NCBI RefSeq assembly: GCF_001402915.1
Contig: NZ_CP012945.1
Location: 1,002,001-1,066,000, forward strand
Length of the DNA stretch: 64,000 nucleotides
From: Devosia sp. A16
GTDB taxonomy: Bacteria > Pseudomonadota > Alphaproteobacteria > Rhizobiales > Devosiaceae
Reading direction: 5' to 3'
Below are positions 9,819 through 18,772 of the stretch, piece after piece; position 1 is the stretch's first letter, and every line of letters starts with the position of its first letter. Position numbers and translations under genes: made by a program. Under the pieces are notes generated by a model. It was not told where the DNA came from and searched no databases. It saw nothing but the letters and a program-made list of their open reading frames with translations.

Positions 9819-11072
9819 CTACTGGGTGACGCGCTTGATGCGCTCGAACGAGCGGGTCAGTTCCTGGTCCGCCTTGGCGACGGCATCGGGAATGGTCATC
9901 TCGTCGGTCATGATGGCGTTGAAATAGCGCATGAAGATCTGGTCGACTTCCTGGAAGTTGGCCGGCGACGGCACCGCATGCGTGGTCGGCAGCGTCTCGT
10001 AGTAGAGCGGTGCCGAGGGCGGGAACTTGAGGAAATTCTCGGTCTCCGCCGCCGACTTGCGGCCCGGCACGGCGCCGCCCAGGTCACCTTCGGCGACCTG
10101 CGTCTCGTAGCTCAGGAGTTCGGTGACCAGGGCTTCGGCGAGCTTGACGTTCTTGGCCTTGGAGGAAATGCCATAGGCGCCGAAACCGATGACCGTATCG
10201 TTGTTCACCTTGCCCGGCTGCACCGCGATATCCATGTCGAGCTTCGACGCAATGGCGTTCTGCACGATCCAGTGGCCGCGCGAGATCATGGCGATCTGGC
10301 CGGCGAAAAACTGGTTCTCGACGCCCTCCTGCCCCGGCACCGGCGAGACCTTCTTGACGTGCACCAGGTCGTAGAGGAACTGCAGCGTCTCGGCGACCTT
10401 GGGGTCCTTCATGTTGGAAGCCGACCAGTCGGCCGTGACCGGCGAGGTGCCGTTCGAGAGGAACCACGGCATCAGCCCGAAGAAGAAGGCCGGCACTTCA
10501 TAGCCGAACTGGGTGACGTTGCCGTTGGCATCGCGCTTGGTCAGCTTCTCGGCAATGGCGGCGAACTCGTCCCACGTCCAGGTCTTGCTGGGCGTTTCGA
10601 TACCGGCCTCGGCGAAGAGCGCGCGGTTGTAGTTCGTCATGATGTTGTTCCAGGTCGAGGGGATGAAATAGGTCTTCCCCTTGTACTTGGTCAGGTCGAA
10701 CAGCTTGGCGTCGAAGTCGGAGAAATCGCCCGAGGCGATGAAGTCGTCGAGGGGCAGGAACAGGTCGCGCGCCGCAAAGCTCTGCAGCGTCTCGACCGCC
10801 GTGTGATAGACGTCATACTGCTCGCCGGCATTGTACTGCTGCAGCACGCGCGAGACGAAATCGCCCCAGCCGCCGCCCACCGCATCGACGCCGATCTCGA
10901 CCTCGACATTGGGGTATTTCTGGTTGAAGCGGGCCACCGCGTCCTGCGTCGACTTGAGCTGCGCCTCGCCGCCGAAGGTCATCAGCCTCAGCTTCCCGGC
11001 TTCGTCGGACTGGGCCAGCGCCGGTGACACCAGCCCGGCCGTGAGCAGCAGAGCCGCCAGCAATTTCTTCAT
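9819..11072 (-). CDS. Sugar ABC transporter substrate-binding protein (extracellular, family 1)
   Basis: A 417-residue periplasmic binding protein. It starts at ATG 11072 directly after GGAGGGACGAG and opens with a Sec signal peptide (MKKLLAALLLTAGLVSPALA). The mature part begins with the usual strand-helix pattern LRLMTFGG...QDAVARFNQKYPNVEVE of MalE-like family 1 proteins. The frame stays open upstream to 11165 but has no second signal. It is the first gene of the operon that continues with two permeases, GH116, the ATPase and DUF4185, and is divergent from the LacI regulator at 11362. It likely captures the oligosaccharides released by the exported enzyme. Confidence 0.94.
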   Translation of the reverse strand: MKKLLAALLLTAGLVSPALAQSDEAGKLRLMTFGGEAQLKSTQDAVARFNQKYPNVEVEIGVDAVGGGWGDFVSRVLQQYNAGEQYDVYHTAVETLQSFAARDLFLPLDDFIASGDFSDFDAKLFDLTKYKGKTYFIPSTWNNIMTNYNRALFAEAGIETPSKTWTWDEFAAIAEKLTKRDANGNVTQFGYEVPAFFFGLMPWFLSNGTSPVTADWSASNMKDPKVAETLQFLYDLVHVKKVSPVPGQEGVENQFFAGQIAMISRGHWIVQNAIASKLDMDIAVQPGKVNNDTVIGFGAYGISSKAKNVKLAEALVTELLSYETQVAEGDLGGAVPGRKSAAETENFLKFPPSAPLYYETLPTTHAVPSPANFQEVDQIFMRYFNAIMTDEMTIPDAVAKADQELTRSFERIKRVTQ

Positions 11073-11289
11073 CTCGTCCCTCCTCTGTCCGGCGTTTCGA
11101 CAAAGCTTCGCCGGCGCTGGATCACGGCATTTTCGCCGCGTCCCGTGTTGAAAAGCCGCCCGCACTCGGAAAGCCGCCCAAATCCGGCGTCCGATCTCAG
11201 AGTGCTGTGATTACACCTTTGTTTTTGTTCAGGTATTTCTCCCGCCGCGGGGTGATCCCCGTCTTCTGGCGGATGCGACCGTAACAGTT

Positions 11290-11324
11290 GTGAATGGATT
11301 TGCAAATGCATTCACAAATCCATT
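11290..11324. promoter_or_regulatory. Palindromic operator candidate upstream of LacI gene
   Basis: Bases 11290-11315 form a 26-base palindrome centred on TTTGCAAA with one mismatched pair. It begins with GTGAATG and ends with CATTCAC. Overlapping it, AATGGATTTG (11293-11302) and CAAATCCATT (11315-11324) form a second, 10-base perfect inverted repeat. The cluster lies 38 bases before the LacI start, in the divergent gap to the binding-protein gene. LacI-family proteins bind such palindromes, so this is a likely auto-regulatory and operon operator. Binding is inferred. Confidence 0.6.
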
Positions 11325-11361
11325 TGCATGCATCTTTCGTTTGGTGCTAGCCGTTGCCGCC

Positions 11362-12366
11362 ATGAGCACGATCTCCAAGGTTGCCGAACGGGCGGGGGTG
11401 TCGCGGACCACGGTCTCGCACGTCATCAACCACGCCAATCGGGTGTCCAAGCCGCTGCGCGAAAAGGTGCAGGCGGCAATCGACGAGCTCGGCTATTCGC
11501 CCAACCCGCAGGCCAAGAGCCTGAGGACCGGGCGCACCAACCTCATCGCCATGCTGATCCCCGATATCGGCAACCCGTTCTACACCGAGATGGTGAAGGC
11601 GGCGCAGGCGGCGCTCGAGGAAGCCGGGCTCGATGCGCTGATCTACAATACCGACGTGCCGGGCGGAAACTGGCAGACGCATGGCCGCGATTACCTGCGC
11701 CAGCTCAACCGCAAACGCGTCGATGGGCTGCTCGTCGGCGATTTCGCGCTGCACGGCATCACCGAGGAACTGCTCAAGCTCGATACGCCCACGGTGTTCA
11801 TCGGCCACCTCGCCAACCAGGCCGTCGACAGCGTCAAGATCGACGATTTCGGCGGCGGCTACATGGTGGGCGAGCACCTGGCACGGCAGGGCCACAAGCA
11901 CGTGGTGCAGGTGACCGGCCCGGAATTCTTCGACTCCGCCATGGCGCGCGCCGATGGCTTCGAGCAGGCGCTCAAGGACAACAAGGTCCGCTTCACCCGG
12001 AAGCAGCGCTACCACGGCAGCTACCTGCCGCCTTCCGGCCGCGAGGCGGCGCAGTGGATTGCGAGCCTCACCGGCTCCGACAAGCCCAGCGCCGTGTTCG
12101 TCGGCAATTACCTGATGGCGATGGGCCTTCTGGCCGAGTTCCACGACCAGGGGGTTCGCGTCCCCCAGGACATCGCCGTCGCCATTTTCGGCGACCTGCC
12201 GCAGCTCGAATATGTGAGGCCCAACCTCACCCGGGCTGGCGAGAATCCCGGCGCGCTGGCGAGGCGTGCCGTGGAAATGCTGCTCGAACGCCTCAACGGC
12301 AAGTTCGACGGGCCGCCGCGCACCGAGGTCATTCCCTGTGCGCTGCGCATCTTCGAGTCGGCCTAG
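11362..12366 (+). CDS. LacI-family transcriptional regulator
   Basis: A 334-residue LacI/GalR regulator. The N terminus MSTISKVAERAGVSRTTVSHVINHA is the usual helix-turn-helix, followed by the hinge (PNPQAKSLRTGRT) and a periplasmic-binding-protein-like sugar-sensing domain. ATG 11362 puts the helix-turn-helix at the very N terminus, as expected; the longer frame from 11290 would run through the operator. It is divergent from the GH116 operon and upstream of the second transporter with the GH172 gene, so it probably controls both. The effector is likely a sugar released from the imported substrate. Confidence 0.93.
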   Translation: MSTISKVAERAGVSRTTVSHVINHANRVSKPLREKVQAAIDELGYSPNPQAKSLRTGRTNLIAMLIPDIGNPFYTEMVKAAQAALEEAGLDALIYNTDVPGGNWQTHGRDYLRQLNRKRVDGLLVGDFALHGITEELLKLDTPTVFIGHLANQAVDSVKIDDFGGGYMVGEHLARQGHKHVVQVTGPEFFDSAMARADGFEQALKDNKVRFTRKQRYHGSYLPPSGREAAQWIASLTGSDKPSAVFVGNYLMAMGLLAEFHDQGVRVPQDIAVAIFGDLPQLEYVRPNLTRAGENPGALARRAVEMLLERLNGKFDGPPRTEVIPCALRIFESA

Positions 12367-12449
12367 CCGACCAGGACAAACTTGACGCGGCCGTTTCGGG
12401 GGAGGTGGCCGGTCCGGACGACAACACCAAAACTCCAGGGAGGAGTGAG

Positions 12450-13790
12450 ATGACCACTACGTCCAACATGCCGTCGGGATGGTCCCGCCGGTCGATCCTC
12501 AAGGGCGGCGCCGCACTCGGCGCAGCCGGCCTCACCATGCCCTTCATGGGCCAGGCGTTCGCCCAGGACAACACCCTCAGCTTCTGGCAGTTCTATGCGC
12601 CGGGCGGCGACGTGAAGCCGCAGGTCGACTGGTTCGTCAAGATGGTGGCCGACTGGAACGCCACCCAGTCCGAACAGGTGGCGCTCGAATATGTGGTGGG
12701 CTCCGAATATATCGGCGGCACCAAGCTCGCGACCTCCTTCGCCTCGGGCCAGGGCCCGGACATCTTCATCATCTCGCCCGGCGATTTCCTGCGTTACTAC
12801 AATGGCGGCGTGCTGCAGGACCTGACTCCGGCGATCGAGGAAGCGGCGCGCGCCGATTTCCCCGAGAGCGTCATCGCCAACCGGATGGTCGACGGCAAGA
12901 TCTACGGCGTGCCGATGGAAGTCGAGCCGATGGCCTTCTACTACTCGGTCAAGGCCTTCGAGGAGGCCGGGCTCAACGAGAACGACGTGCCCCAGTCCTG
13001 GGACCAGTTGCTCGAAATCGGCAAGAAGCTGACCACCGCCGAACGCTATGGCGTGCTGTTCGAGACCAACCCCGGCTACTACCAGAACTTCACCTGGTAC
13101 CCCTTCATGTGGCAGGGCGGCGGCGAGTTCCAGTCGGCAGAGGGCAAGTCGGCCTTCGACTCCCCCGCGACGGTCCAGGCGCTGAAGCTCTGGCAGGATG
13201 CGGTCAACTCCGGCGCCGCACCGCGCCAGATGCTCGGCGGCGGCGGCGGCGACATCGTCGCCAACCTGGGCTCGGGCTACTGCGCCATGCAGAATGTCGG
13301 CATCTGGGGCATCTCGGCGATGGACAACAACGCCCCCGACGTTCCCTACGGCATCTTCAAGCTGCCGGTGCCGACCGGCGGCAAATACGTCACCGTCGGT
13401 GGCGGCTGGGCCTTCGTCGCCAATTCCAAGGGCAAGAACCCGGAAGCGGCGGCCAAGTTCATCGCCTGGGCGCTCGCCTCGATGGCGCCGGATTCGGTTC
13501 AGCGCGTCGTCGACTGGTGTACGGTGGCCAAGTCCGACATGCCGCCGCGCAACTCGGCGCTGACGGCCGGCGGCGATGCCTTCAACAAGGGCAATATGGG
13601 GATCTTCGGCACCCAGATCCATCCCGGCACCCGGGCCGAACCGCGGGTGCCGCCGGAGGTCTACAAGATCATCTCCGACGCCATCCAGCAGACCCAGCTC
13701 GGCGGCGCCGACCCGCAGGCGACGGCTACCGCCGCCAGCCAGCAGCTCGACGCCTTCCTCGCCTCCTATAGCGGCGCGCCGATCCTGTGA
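12450..13790 (+). CDS. Sugar ABC transporter substrate-binding protein, Tat-exported
   Basis: A 446-residue family 1 binding protein. ATG 12450 follows GGGAGGAGTGAG closely. The N terminus has a twin-arginine signal (SRRSILKGGAALGAAG) ending at AFAQD, so it is probably exported folded. The mature protein has the typical extended-sugar site layout. It comes 83 bases after the LacI gene and before two permeases and the GH172 gene. No ATPase is encoded in this operon, so it may share the UgpC-type ATPase at 4153-5271. Confidence 0.94.
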   Translation: MTTTSNMPSGWSRRSILKGGAALGAAGLTMPFMGQAFAQDNTLSFWQFYAPGGDVKPQVDWFVKMVADWNATQSEQVALEYVVGSEYIGGTKLATSFASGQGPDIFIISPGDFLRYYNGGVLQDLTPAIEEAARADFPESVIANRMVDGKIYGVPMEVEPMAFYYSVKAFEEAGLNENDVPQSWDQLLEIGKKLTTAERYGVLFETNPGYYQNFTWYPFMWQGGGEFQSAEGKSAFDSPATVQALKLWQDAVNSGAAPRQMLGGGGGDIVANLGSGYCAMQNVGIWGISAMDNNAPDVPYGIFKLPVPTGGKYVTVGGGWAFVANSKGKNPEAAAKFIAWALASMAPDSVQRVVDWCTVAKSDMPPRNSALTAGGDAFNKGNMGIFGTQIHPGTRAEPRVPPEVYKIISDAIQQTQLGGADPQATATAASQQLDAFLASYSGAPIL

Positions 13791-13820
13791 CGGCATCGAT
13801 GACGGCTATGCGCACCTCTT

Positions 13821-13979
13821 GCCTTCTCCCCTTGTGGGAGAAGGTGGCGCGCAGCGCCGGATGAGGGGGCCGCGTAACGAAGTGTAGCGCGCTCGGAGCA
13901 TAGCGACGAGCGACCGAGTGCGCGGAGAGAACCCCTCATCCGCCCTTCGGGCACCTTCTCCCACAAGGGGGAGAAGGCG
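13821..13979. repeat. Large palindromic repeat, copy 4
   Basis: It fills most of the gap between the binding-protein gene and the first permease. The core palindrome here is CCTTCTCCCCTTGTGGGAGAAGG, seen on the left at 13822-13844 and inverted near 13954-13977. Between them are the matching ATGAGGGG/CCCCTCAT arms and a central GCGCTCGG/CCGAGTGCGC hairpin. A large hairpin placed behind a binding-protein gene could stabilise that part of the message, as REP elements do behind malE in E. coli. Confidence 0.85.
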
Positions 13980-14055
13980 TCCGGCTCAAATGCCAGTGCC
14001 TCATCAAATGCGATTGACTCTCCTCCGTGGAGGGGAGCCAACCAAGGATAGACCA

Positions 14056-14994
14056 GTGACCGAAATCACCACCACGGCGGCGGGCGGCAGGCCGGCTGCC
14101 ATCCGGCTCACCACGAAGCAGCGCGAGGCCATTGCCGGCGTGCTGTTCGTCGCACCCGACGCCATCGGCCTGATGCTGTTCATCGGCCTGCCGATGCTGC
14201 TGGCGCTCGGCATTTCGGTGTTCGAGGTCGACGGCTTCGGCGGCTTCAAGTTCGTCGGGCTCGCCAACTATTCGAAGATGTGGGTCGACCCGCTGTTCTG
14301 GTCGTCGCTGCGCGTCACCGCGCAGTTCACCGTCATGCTGGTGCCCCTGCTCTACGTCACCGGCCTCGGTCTCGCGCTGCTGGTGCAGCGGACCAGCAAG
14401 TTCAACACCATCATGCGTTCGATGTTCTTCGCCCCGCAGATGGTCAGCCTCGTCGTCGTGGCGCTGGTCTGGCAGCTGATGGTGGTCGACAAGCTCGGCG
14501 TGCTCACCCGCTTTGCCGCTTCGATCGGGCTGGGCGGCATCTCGTTCCTCGGCGATCCGAACCTGGCGCTGTTCACCGTAACGCTCGCCGCGGTGTGGTT
14601 CCTGATGGGCTTTTACATGCTGATCTTCCTCGGCGGCCTGCAGGACATCCCCAAGGAATATTACGAGGCGGCGCGCATCGATGGCGCCAGCGCCACCCAG
14701 AGCTTCTGGTTCATCACCCTGCCGCTGCTGCGGCCCACCAGCTTCTTCGTGCTGCTGGTCTCGGCCGTCGCCGCCATCACCGGCGCGCAGGCCTTCGACC
14801 TGATCTACGTGATGACCCGCGGCGGGCCGGCGAACTCGACGGCGCTTCTCATCAGCTACATCTACCAGCAGGCCTTCCAGTATTCCGCCTTCGGCTATGC
14901 CGCGGCGCTGGCGACGCTGCTCGTCGTGCTGCTGATGGCGGTCACGGTGTTCTTCTTCCTCCTCACCCGCGGCGGACGGTTCGACTATGAGTGA
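14056..14994 (+). CDS. Sugar ABC transporter permease, MalF type
   Basis: A 312-residue CUT1 permease. GTG 14056 with AAGGA seven bases upstream is the best start; the longer open frame runs back through the palindromic repeat. Membrane segments start at GVLFVAPDAIGLMLFIGLP, and the EAA loop (YYEAARIDGASATQSFWFI) lies in the last third. It is the second gene of the GH172 operon and forms a heterodimer with the MalG-type permease at 15217. It probably transports an oligosaccharide that GH172 then degrades. Confidence 0.93.
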   Translation: MTEITTTAAGGRPAAIRLTTKQREAIAGVLFVAPDAIGLMLFIGLPMLLALGISVFEVDGFGGFKFVGLANYSKMWVDPLFWSSLRVTAQFTVMLVPLLYVTGLGLALLVQRTSKFNTIMRSMFFAPQMVSLVVVALVWQLMVVDKLGVLTRFAASIGLGGISFLGDPNLALFTVTLAAVWFLMGFYMLIFLGGLQDIPKEYYEAARIDGASATQSFWFITLPLLRPTSFFVLLVSAVAAITGAQAFDLIYVMTRGGPANSTALLISYIYQQAFQYSAFGYAAALATLLVVLLMAVTVFFFLLTRGGRFDYE

Positions 14995-15063
14995 TTTCGC
15001 GACGACGCTTCGGTTGATGGCACACGGCCGCAACGCCGCTGACAGGCCGGTGCGGGAAACGTA

Positions 15064-15166
15064 CCCCCTCCCCTGTCCCCTCCCCGCAAGGGGGAGGGAG
15101 ACGCAAACTCCGACGCCAGTGTTTTGGTCTCCTCCCCCCTTGCGGGGGAGGGACAGGGTGGGGGGT
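15064..15166. repeat. Large palindromic repeat, copy 5
   Basis: Lies in the 222-base gap between two permease genes of the same operon. Arms CCCCCTCCCCTGTCCCCTCC and the complementary GGGACAGGGTGGGGGG run inward to the core palindromes CCTCCCCGCAAGGGGGAGG and CTCCCCCCTTGCGGGGGAG. The centre is about 30 bases. Within the transcript it would separate the two permease coding regions. Confidence 0.85.
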
Positions 15167-15216
15167 CCTCTGTGCGTGCCGAACCATCCCCACGCCCCGC
15201 ACCTGAGAGCAACCCC

Positions 15217-16050
15217 ATGAGCAACCTCTCCCGTTCGCAGGCGAACGTCGTCCGGCTGGTCTGGATGCTGGTGACAGTGGTGCTTGCGGTGATGGCGATC
15301 TTCCCGCTGCTCTACATGCTGTCGATCGCCTTCAAGGGCCCGACCGAGGTGTTCAAGTCGAACCTGATTCCTACGAAGCCCGTGCTCGACAACTTCGTCT
15401 ACGTACTGACCGAGGTGCCGTTCTGGCGCTACCTGATCAACACCTTCGTCATCTCGGCGGTGGTGACGGTGGTCGCCTTGTTCTTCCACACCATGGCCGG
15501 CTACGCCCTGGCGCGGCTGAAGTTCCCGGGGCGCGAGGTGGTGTTCCTCGCCATGTTCTCGACGTTCCTGGTGTCGCTGCCGGTGATCATCGTTCCGCTG
15601 TTCATCCTGGTGCGCTCGATGGGCATGCTGAACTCCTATGCCGGGCTGATCATCCCGGCGATCTTCAACGCCTTCGGCATCTTCCTCCTCCGCCAGTACT
15701 ACCTGTCGCTGCCCAAGGAACTGGAGGAGGCCGCGGTGATCGACGGCGCCGGCTACTGGCGCATCTACACCAGCGTCATCCTGCCGCTCAGCCGGCCGAT
15801 CATCGCGGCGCTGGCCATCCTGTTCTTCCTCGCCAACTGGAATTCGTTCCTGTGGCCCCTCACCGTCGCCTCCGACCCGAACCTCTGGGTCGTGCAGGTG
15901 GCCATCGCCAACTTCAAGAGCCAGTACGCCGCCAGCTGGAACTACACCATGGCCGCCTCGACCATCGTCGCGGTGCCGATGCTGGTGCTGTTCGTGATCT
16001 TCCAGCGCCAGATCATGGACTCGATCAAGACCTCCGGCCTCAAGGGCTGA
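15217..16050 (+). CDS. Sugar ABC transporter permease, MalG type
   Basis: A 277-residue permease starting at ATG 15217 (MSNLSRSQAN). It has six predicted membrane segments and the EAA loop KELEEAAVIDGAGYWRIYTS. The frame is open upstream through the repeat, but those codons are repeat sequence and a conserved-length MalG-type protein starts here. It completes the second sugar transporter of the locus and is followed 30 bases later by the GH172 gene. Confidence 0.93.
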   Translation: MSNLSRSQANVVRLVWMLVTVVLAVMAIFPLLYMLSIAFKGPTEVFKSNLIPTKPVLDNFVYVLTEVPFWRYLINTFVISAVVTVVALFFHTMAGYALARLKFPGREVVFLAMFSTFLVSLPVIIVPLFILVRSMGMLNSYAGLIIPAIFNAFGIFLLRQYYLSLPKELEEAAVIDGAGYWRIYTSVILPLSRPIIAALAILFFLANWNSFLWPLTVASDPNLWVVQVAIANFKSQYAASWNYTMAASTIVAVPMLVLFVIFQRQIMDSIKTSGLKG

Positions 16051-16080
16051 ACCACCCCCTCCTCACCAACGGATTTCGAC

Positions 16081-17211
16081 ATGACTGCTTTCAACGGCTT
16101 AGGCGTCAACCTCTCGAACCTCTATCGGCTGTCCCCGGCCAAGACCCGCTCGATCTCGCCCGAGAACTTCACCGGCGAGAAGGGCAGGGGCGGCATGGCC
16201 ATCGAAGGCACCGGCGCGGTGCACGCCAAGGGGCTCGGCCCCAATGGCAACGGCCAGGGCTGGAAGGTTTCGCCCTCGATCCGGATCGAGCCGGGCGAGA
16301 CCCGCGTCCTCGCCGACATCAAGGGCATGGGCGCCATCCAGCAGATCTGGCTGACCACGGCGAACCTGCGCTGGCGCAGCCTGATCATCCGCATGTGGTG
16401 GGACGACCAGGAGAACCCCTCGGTCGAGGCGCCGCTCGGCGACTTCTTCTGCATGGGCTGGGGCCAGTTCGCCCAGATCAACTCGCTCGCCGTCTGCGTG
16501 AACCCCGGCCGCGCCTTCAACTGCTACTGGGAAATGCCGTTCCGCAAGGCGGCCCGCATCGAGATCGAGAACACCGATCCCGACGATTTCGGCATCATCT
16601 ACTACCAGGTCAACTACACCCTGACCGAGGTGCCCGAGGACGCCGCCTATTTCCACGCCAAGTTCCGCCGCACCAACCCCCTGCCCTACGGCACCGACTA
16701 CACCATTCTCGACGGCATCAAGGGTCGAGGCCACTATGTCGGAACCTACATGGCCTGGGGCGTGAACAATTCCGGCTGGTGGGGCGAAGGCGAGATCAAG
16801 TTCTTCATGGATGGGGACAAGGAGTTCCCCACCATCTGCGGCACCGGTACGGAGGACTATTTCTGCGGCGCCTATAACTTCGACGGCGGCGTGGTCGATG
16901 CCACCATGGACAGCCGCTATCGCGAGTTCTCCACCCCCTATGCCGGCCTGCCGCAGGTGCTTCGGCCCGACGGCACCTATCGCAGCCAGACCCGCTTCGG
17001 CATGTATCGCTGGCACCTCAATGACCCGATCCGCTTCGAGAGCGACCTCAAGGTCACCATCCAGGCACTGGGCTGGCGCACCGAGAACCGCAACACCCGC
17101 CGCTACCTGCCGCTGCAGGACGACATCGCGTCCGTCGCCTTCTGGTACCAGACCCTGCCGACCGCCCCGTTCGAGGCGCTGCCCGGTCGGGATTATCTCG
17201 AGGTGATCTGA
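16081..17211 (+). CDS. GH172 (DUF2961) glycoside hydrolase, exo-D-arabinofuranosidase candidate
   Basis: A 376-residue protein covered by one DUF2961 domain, CAZy family GH172. The family hallmark CGTGTEDYFCGAY is at residues 253-265, and an upstream acidic strand WWGEGEIKFF at 233-242. Two glutamates in these motifs (236 or 238, and 258) match the catalytic pair described for this family. Known GH172 activities are alpha-D-fructofuranosidase/difructose dianhydride I synthase and exo-alpha-D-arabinofuranosidase. No signal peptide is present, so it should act in the cytoplasm on sugars imported by the two transporters. Its neighbours, DUF4185 and GH116, favour D-arabinofuranoside as substrate. 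Confidence 0.88.
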   Translation: MTAFNGLGVNLSNLYRLSPAKTRSISPENFTGEKGRGGMAIEGTGAVHAKGLGPNGNGQGWKVSPSIRIEPGETRVLADIKGMGAIQQIWLTTANLRWRSLIIRMWWDDQENPSVEAPLGDFFCMGWGQFAQINSLAVCVNPGRAFNCYWEMPFRKAARIEIENTDPDDFGIIYYQVNYTLTEVPEDAAYFHAKFRRTNPLPYGTDYTILDGIKGRGHYVGTYMAWGVNNSGWWGEGEIKFFMDGDKEFPTICGTGTEDYFCGAYNFDGGVVDATMDSRYREFSTPYAGLPQVLRPDGTYRSQTRFGMYRWHLNDPIRFESDLKVTIQALGWRTENRNTRRYLPLQDDIASVAFWYQTLPTAPFEALPGRDYLEVI

Positions 17212-17225
17212 GGGATTGGCCGCAA

Positions 17226-17361
17226 GGCCGGAGCGGGCTGCCCCCACCCTCAATCCCTCCCCGCAAGGGGGAGGGAGACGCGAACTGAGATGCTAGTGCG
17301 AGGGTCTCCCTCCCCCTTGCGGGGAGGAGGGGACAGGGGTGGGGGTCAGCCCGCTCCGGCC
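17226..17361. repeat. Large palindromic repeat, copy 6
   Basis: Fills the gap between the convergent GH172 and transglycosylase genes. Locus-specific outer arms GGCCGGAGCGGGCTG (17226-17240) and CAGCCCGCTCCGGCC (17347-17361) are exact complements. Inside them are the common arms CCCCCACCC...CCTCCCCGCAAGGGGGAGG and their inverse. It may serve both genes as a terminator hairpin. Confidence 0.87.
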
Positions 17362-17381
17362 GTCGAGCTTAGCACCGCCGC

Positions 17382-18602
17382 TCAGCTCAACGCCTTCAGC
17401 AGATTCCCCGACACGTGCCCGTCCGGCAGCAGCCCGGCGCGGGTCTGCCAGTCGATCACCGCGGCGCGGGTCTTCGGGCCGATCTCGCCATCGGGCTTGC
17501 CGATGTCGTAGCCCTTCTTGAGCAGCCGCGCCTGCACCTGCTTGCGTCCATCGGCGTTGAGCGCGGTGTCGTTCGGCCAGGGCGTCATGAAGCCCTTGCC
17601 GCCGATGATGCGGTCGGCGAGGTGGCCCACCGCCAGCGCATAGCTGTCGGAGTTGTTGTAGCGCTTGATCACCCCGAAATTCGGCAGCACGGCGAATACC
17701 GGGCCGTTGCCGCCCATCGGCATGTAGAGCCGCGCCGTGTCGCTGTCGCGCGGGAACGGCTTGCCGTTGGCGCGGCTGACGCCGACCCCGCGCCAGTCGC
17801 CCAGGCTCGCCGTCACCCCCTGCCAGACGTTCTGGTAGTTGAAGTCGCGTGCGAGCTTTACCTCGTAACCCCAGGTTTCTCCTGGCCGCCACCCGAACGA
17901 CTTCAAGTAGTTTGCGATCGAGGCCTGCGCGTCGGGCACCGAACCCCAGATATCCTTGTGGCCATCGCCCTTGAAGTCGACGGCGTACTTCATGAAGCTC
18001 GACGGCATGAACTGCGGCAGCCCCATGGCCCCGGCCCACGAGCCGACCATGTCCTTGGCGCGTACGTGCCCGCCTTCAAGGATCTCGAGCGAGGTGACCA
18101 GTTCGCTGCCGAAGAAATCGGCGCGATAGCCGCTATAGGCGAGCGTCGCCAGCGCATGCACCGTGTTGGTGCCGCCCAGGAACCCGCCGAAATTGGTTTC
18201 GATACCCCAGATGGCGAGAATGATCTCGCCCTGCACGCCATAGCGCTCGCTCACGGCCTTGAGCGTCTTGGCCCACTCGCCGCGCATCTCGTGGCCGGTG
18301 CCGATGCGCGTGTCGCTGACCCGCTTGTTGACGTAGTCGGCGGCCGTGGAGACGAATTCGGGCTGCTTCTTGCTGAGTTCGATCACCGAGCCGATCGGCT
18401 TGAAGTCGCCCATCGCGATATCGAAGACCCGCTTCGATACGCCCCGCGCCTTGGCCCGCTGCCAGGTCTGGTCGACGAAGCCACCGACGCTGGCGAAAGC
18501 CGGCGTGAACGCCGCCGAAGCGATCAGCGCCGCGGCGCCGATACCAAAACTACGACGGGAAATAGAGAATTCGACGGACTTGTTTACGCGGTACATGAAC
18601 AC
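17382..18602 (-). CDS. Lytic murein transglycosylase, MltB type
   Basis: A 406-residue exported enzyme that cleaves peptidoglycan glycan strands with formation of 1,6-anhydro ends. The N terminus has a Tat-like signal (SRRSFGIGAAALIASAA, then AFA). The SLT_2/MltB catalytic domain spans about residues 40-330, with catalytic Glu135 in IWGIETNFGG and the downstream AGAMGLPQFMPSSF motif. A peptidoglycan-binding type 1 domain is at the C terminus. There is no lipobox, so it is predicted to be soluble in the periplasm. It stands alone and converges with the sugar-uptake operon. Confidence 0.92.
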   Translation of the reverse strand: MFMYRVNKSVEFSISRRSFGIGAAALIASAAFTPAFASVGGFVDQTWQRAKARGVSKRVFDIAMGDFKPIGSVIELSKKQPEFVSTAADYVNKRVSDTRIGTGHEMRGEWAKTLKAVSERYGVQGEIILAIWGIETNFGGFLGGTNTVHALATLAYSGYRADFFGSELVTSLEILEGGHVRAKDMVGSWAGAMGLPQFMPSSFMKYAVDFKGDGHKDIWGSVPDAQASIANYLKSFGWRPGETWGYEVKLARDFNYQNVWQGVTASLGDWRGVGVSRANGKPFPRDSDTARLYMPMGGNGPVFAVLPNFGVIKRYNNSDSYALAVGHLADRIIGGKGFMTPWPNDTALNADGRKQVQARLLKKGYDIGKPDGEIGPKTRAAVIDWQTRAGLLPDGHVSGNLLKALS

Positions 18603-18772
18603 GCCTCTGCACTAGAGGTGGGGCCCGGATGGAACGCTGGGCCAATCTGCCGGCACACGGAGCCGACGGTTTATCTCCATTCTCCGCAACGAAATTAAGA
18701 TCGCGTTACCTACGTCTTCGCAATCTCGTGATCGAGCTCGAGCGAGGGTCGCGACGAGGCAGCGACGACCGG

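Noticed and set aside
11328-12449. An open frame running through the LacI gene into the binding protein, as if one 820-residue fusion
   Set aside because: It is out of frame with the LacI protein, and the binding protein has its own start at 12450 with a strong ribosome site and Tat signal.
13821-13979. Repeated palindromes considered as a CRISPR array
   Set aside because: There are only two facing arms per locus, inverted rather than direct, with no regular spacers and no cas genes.
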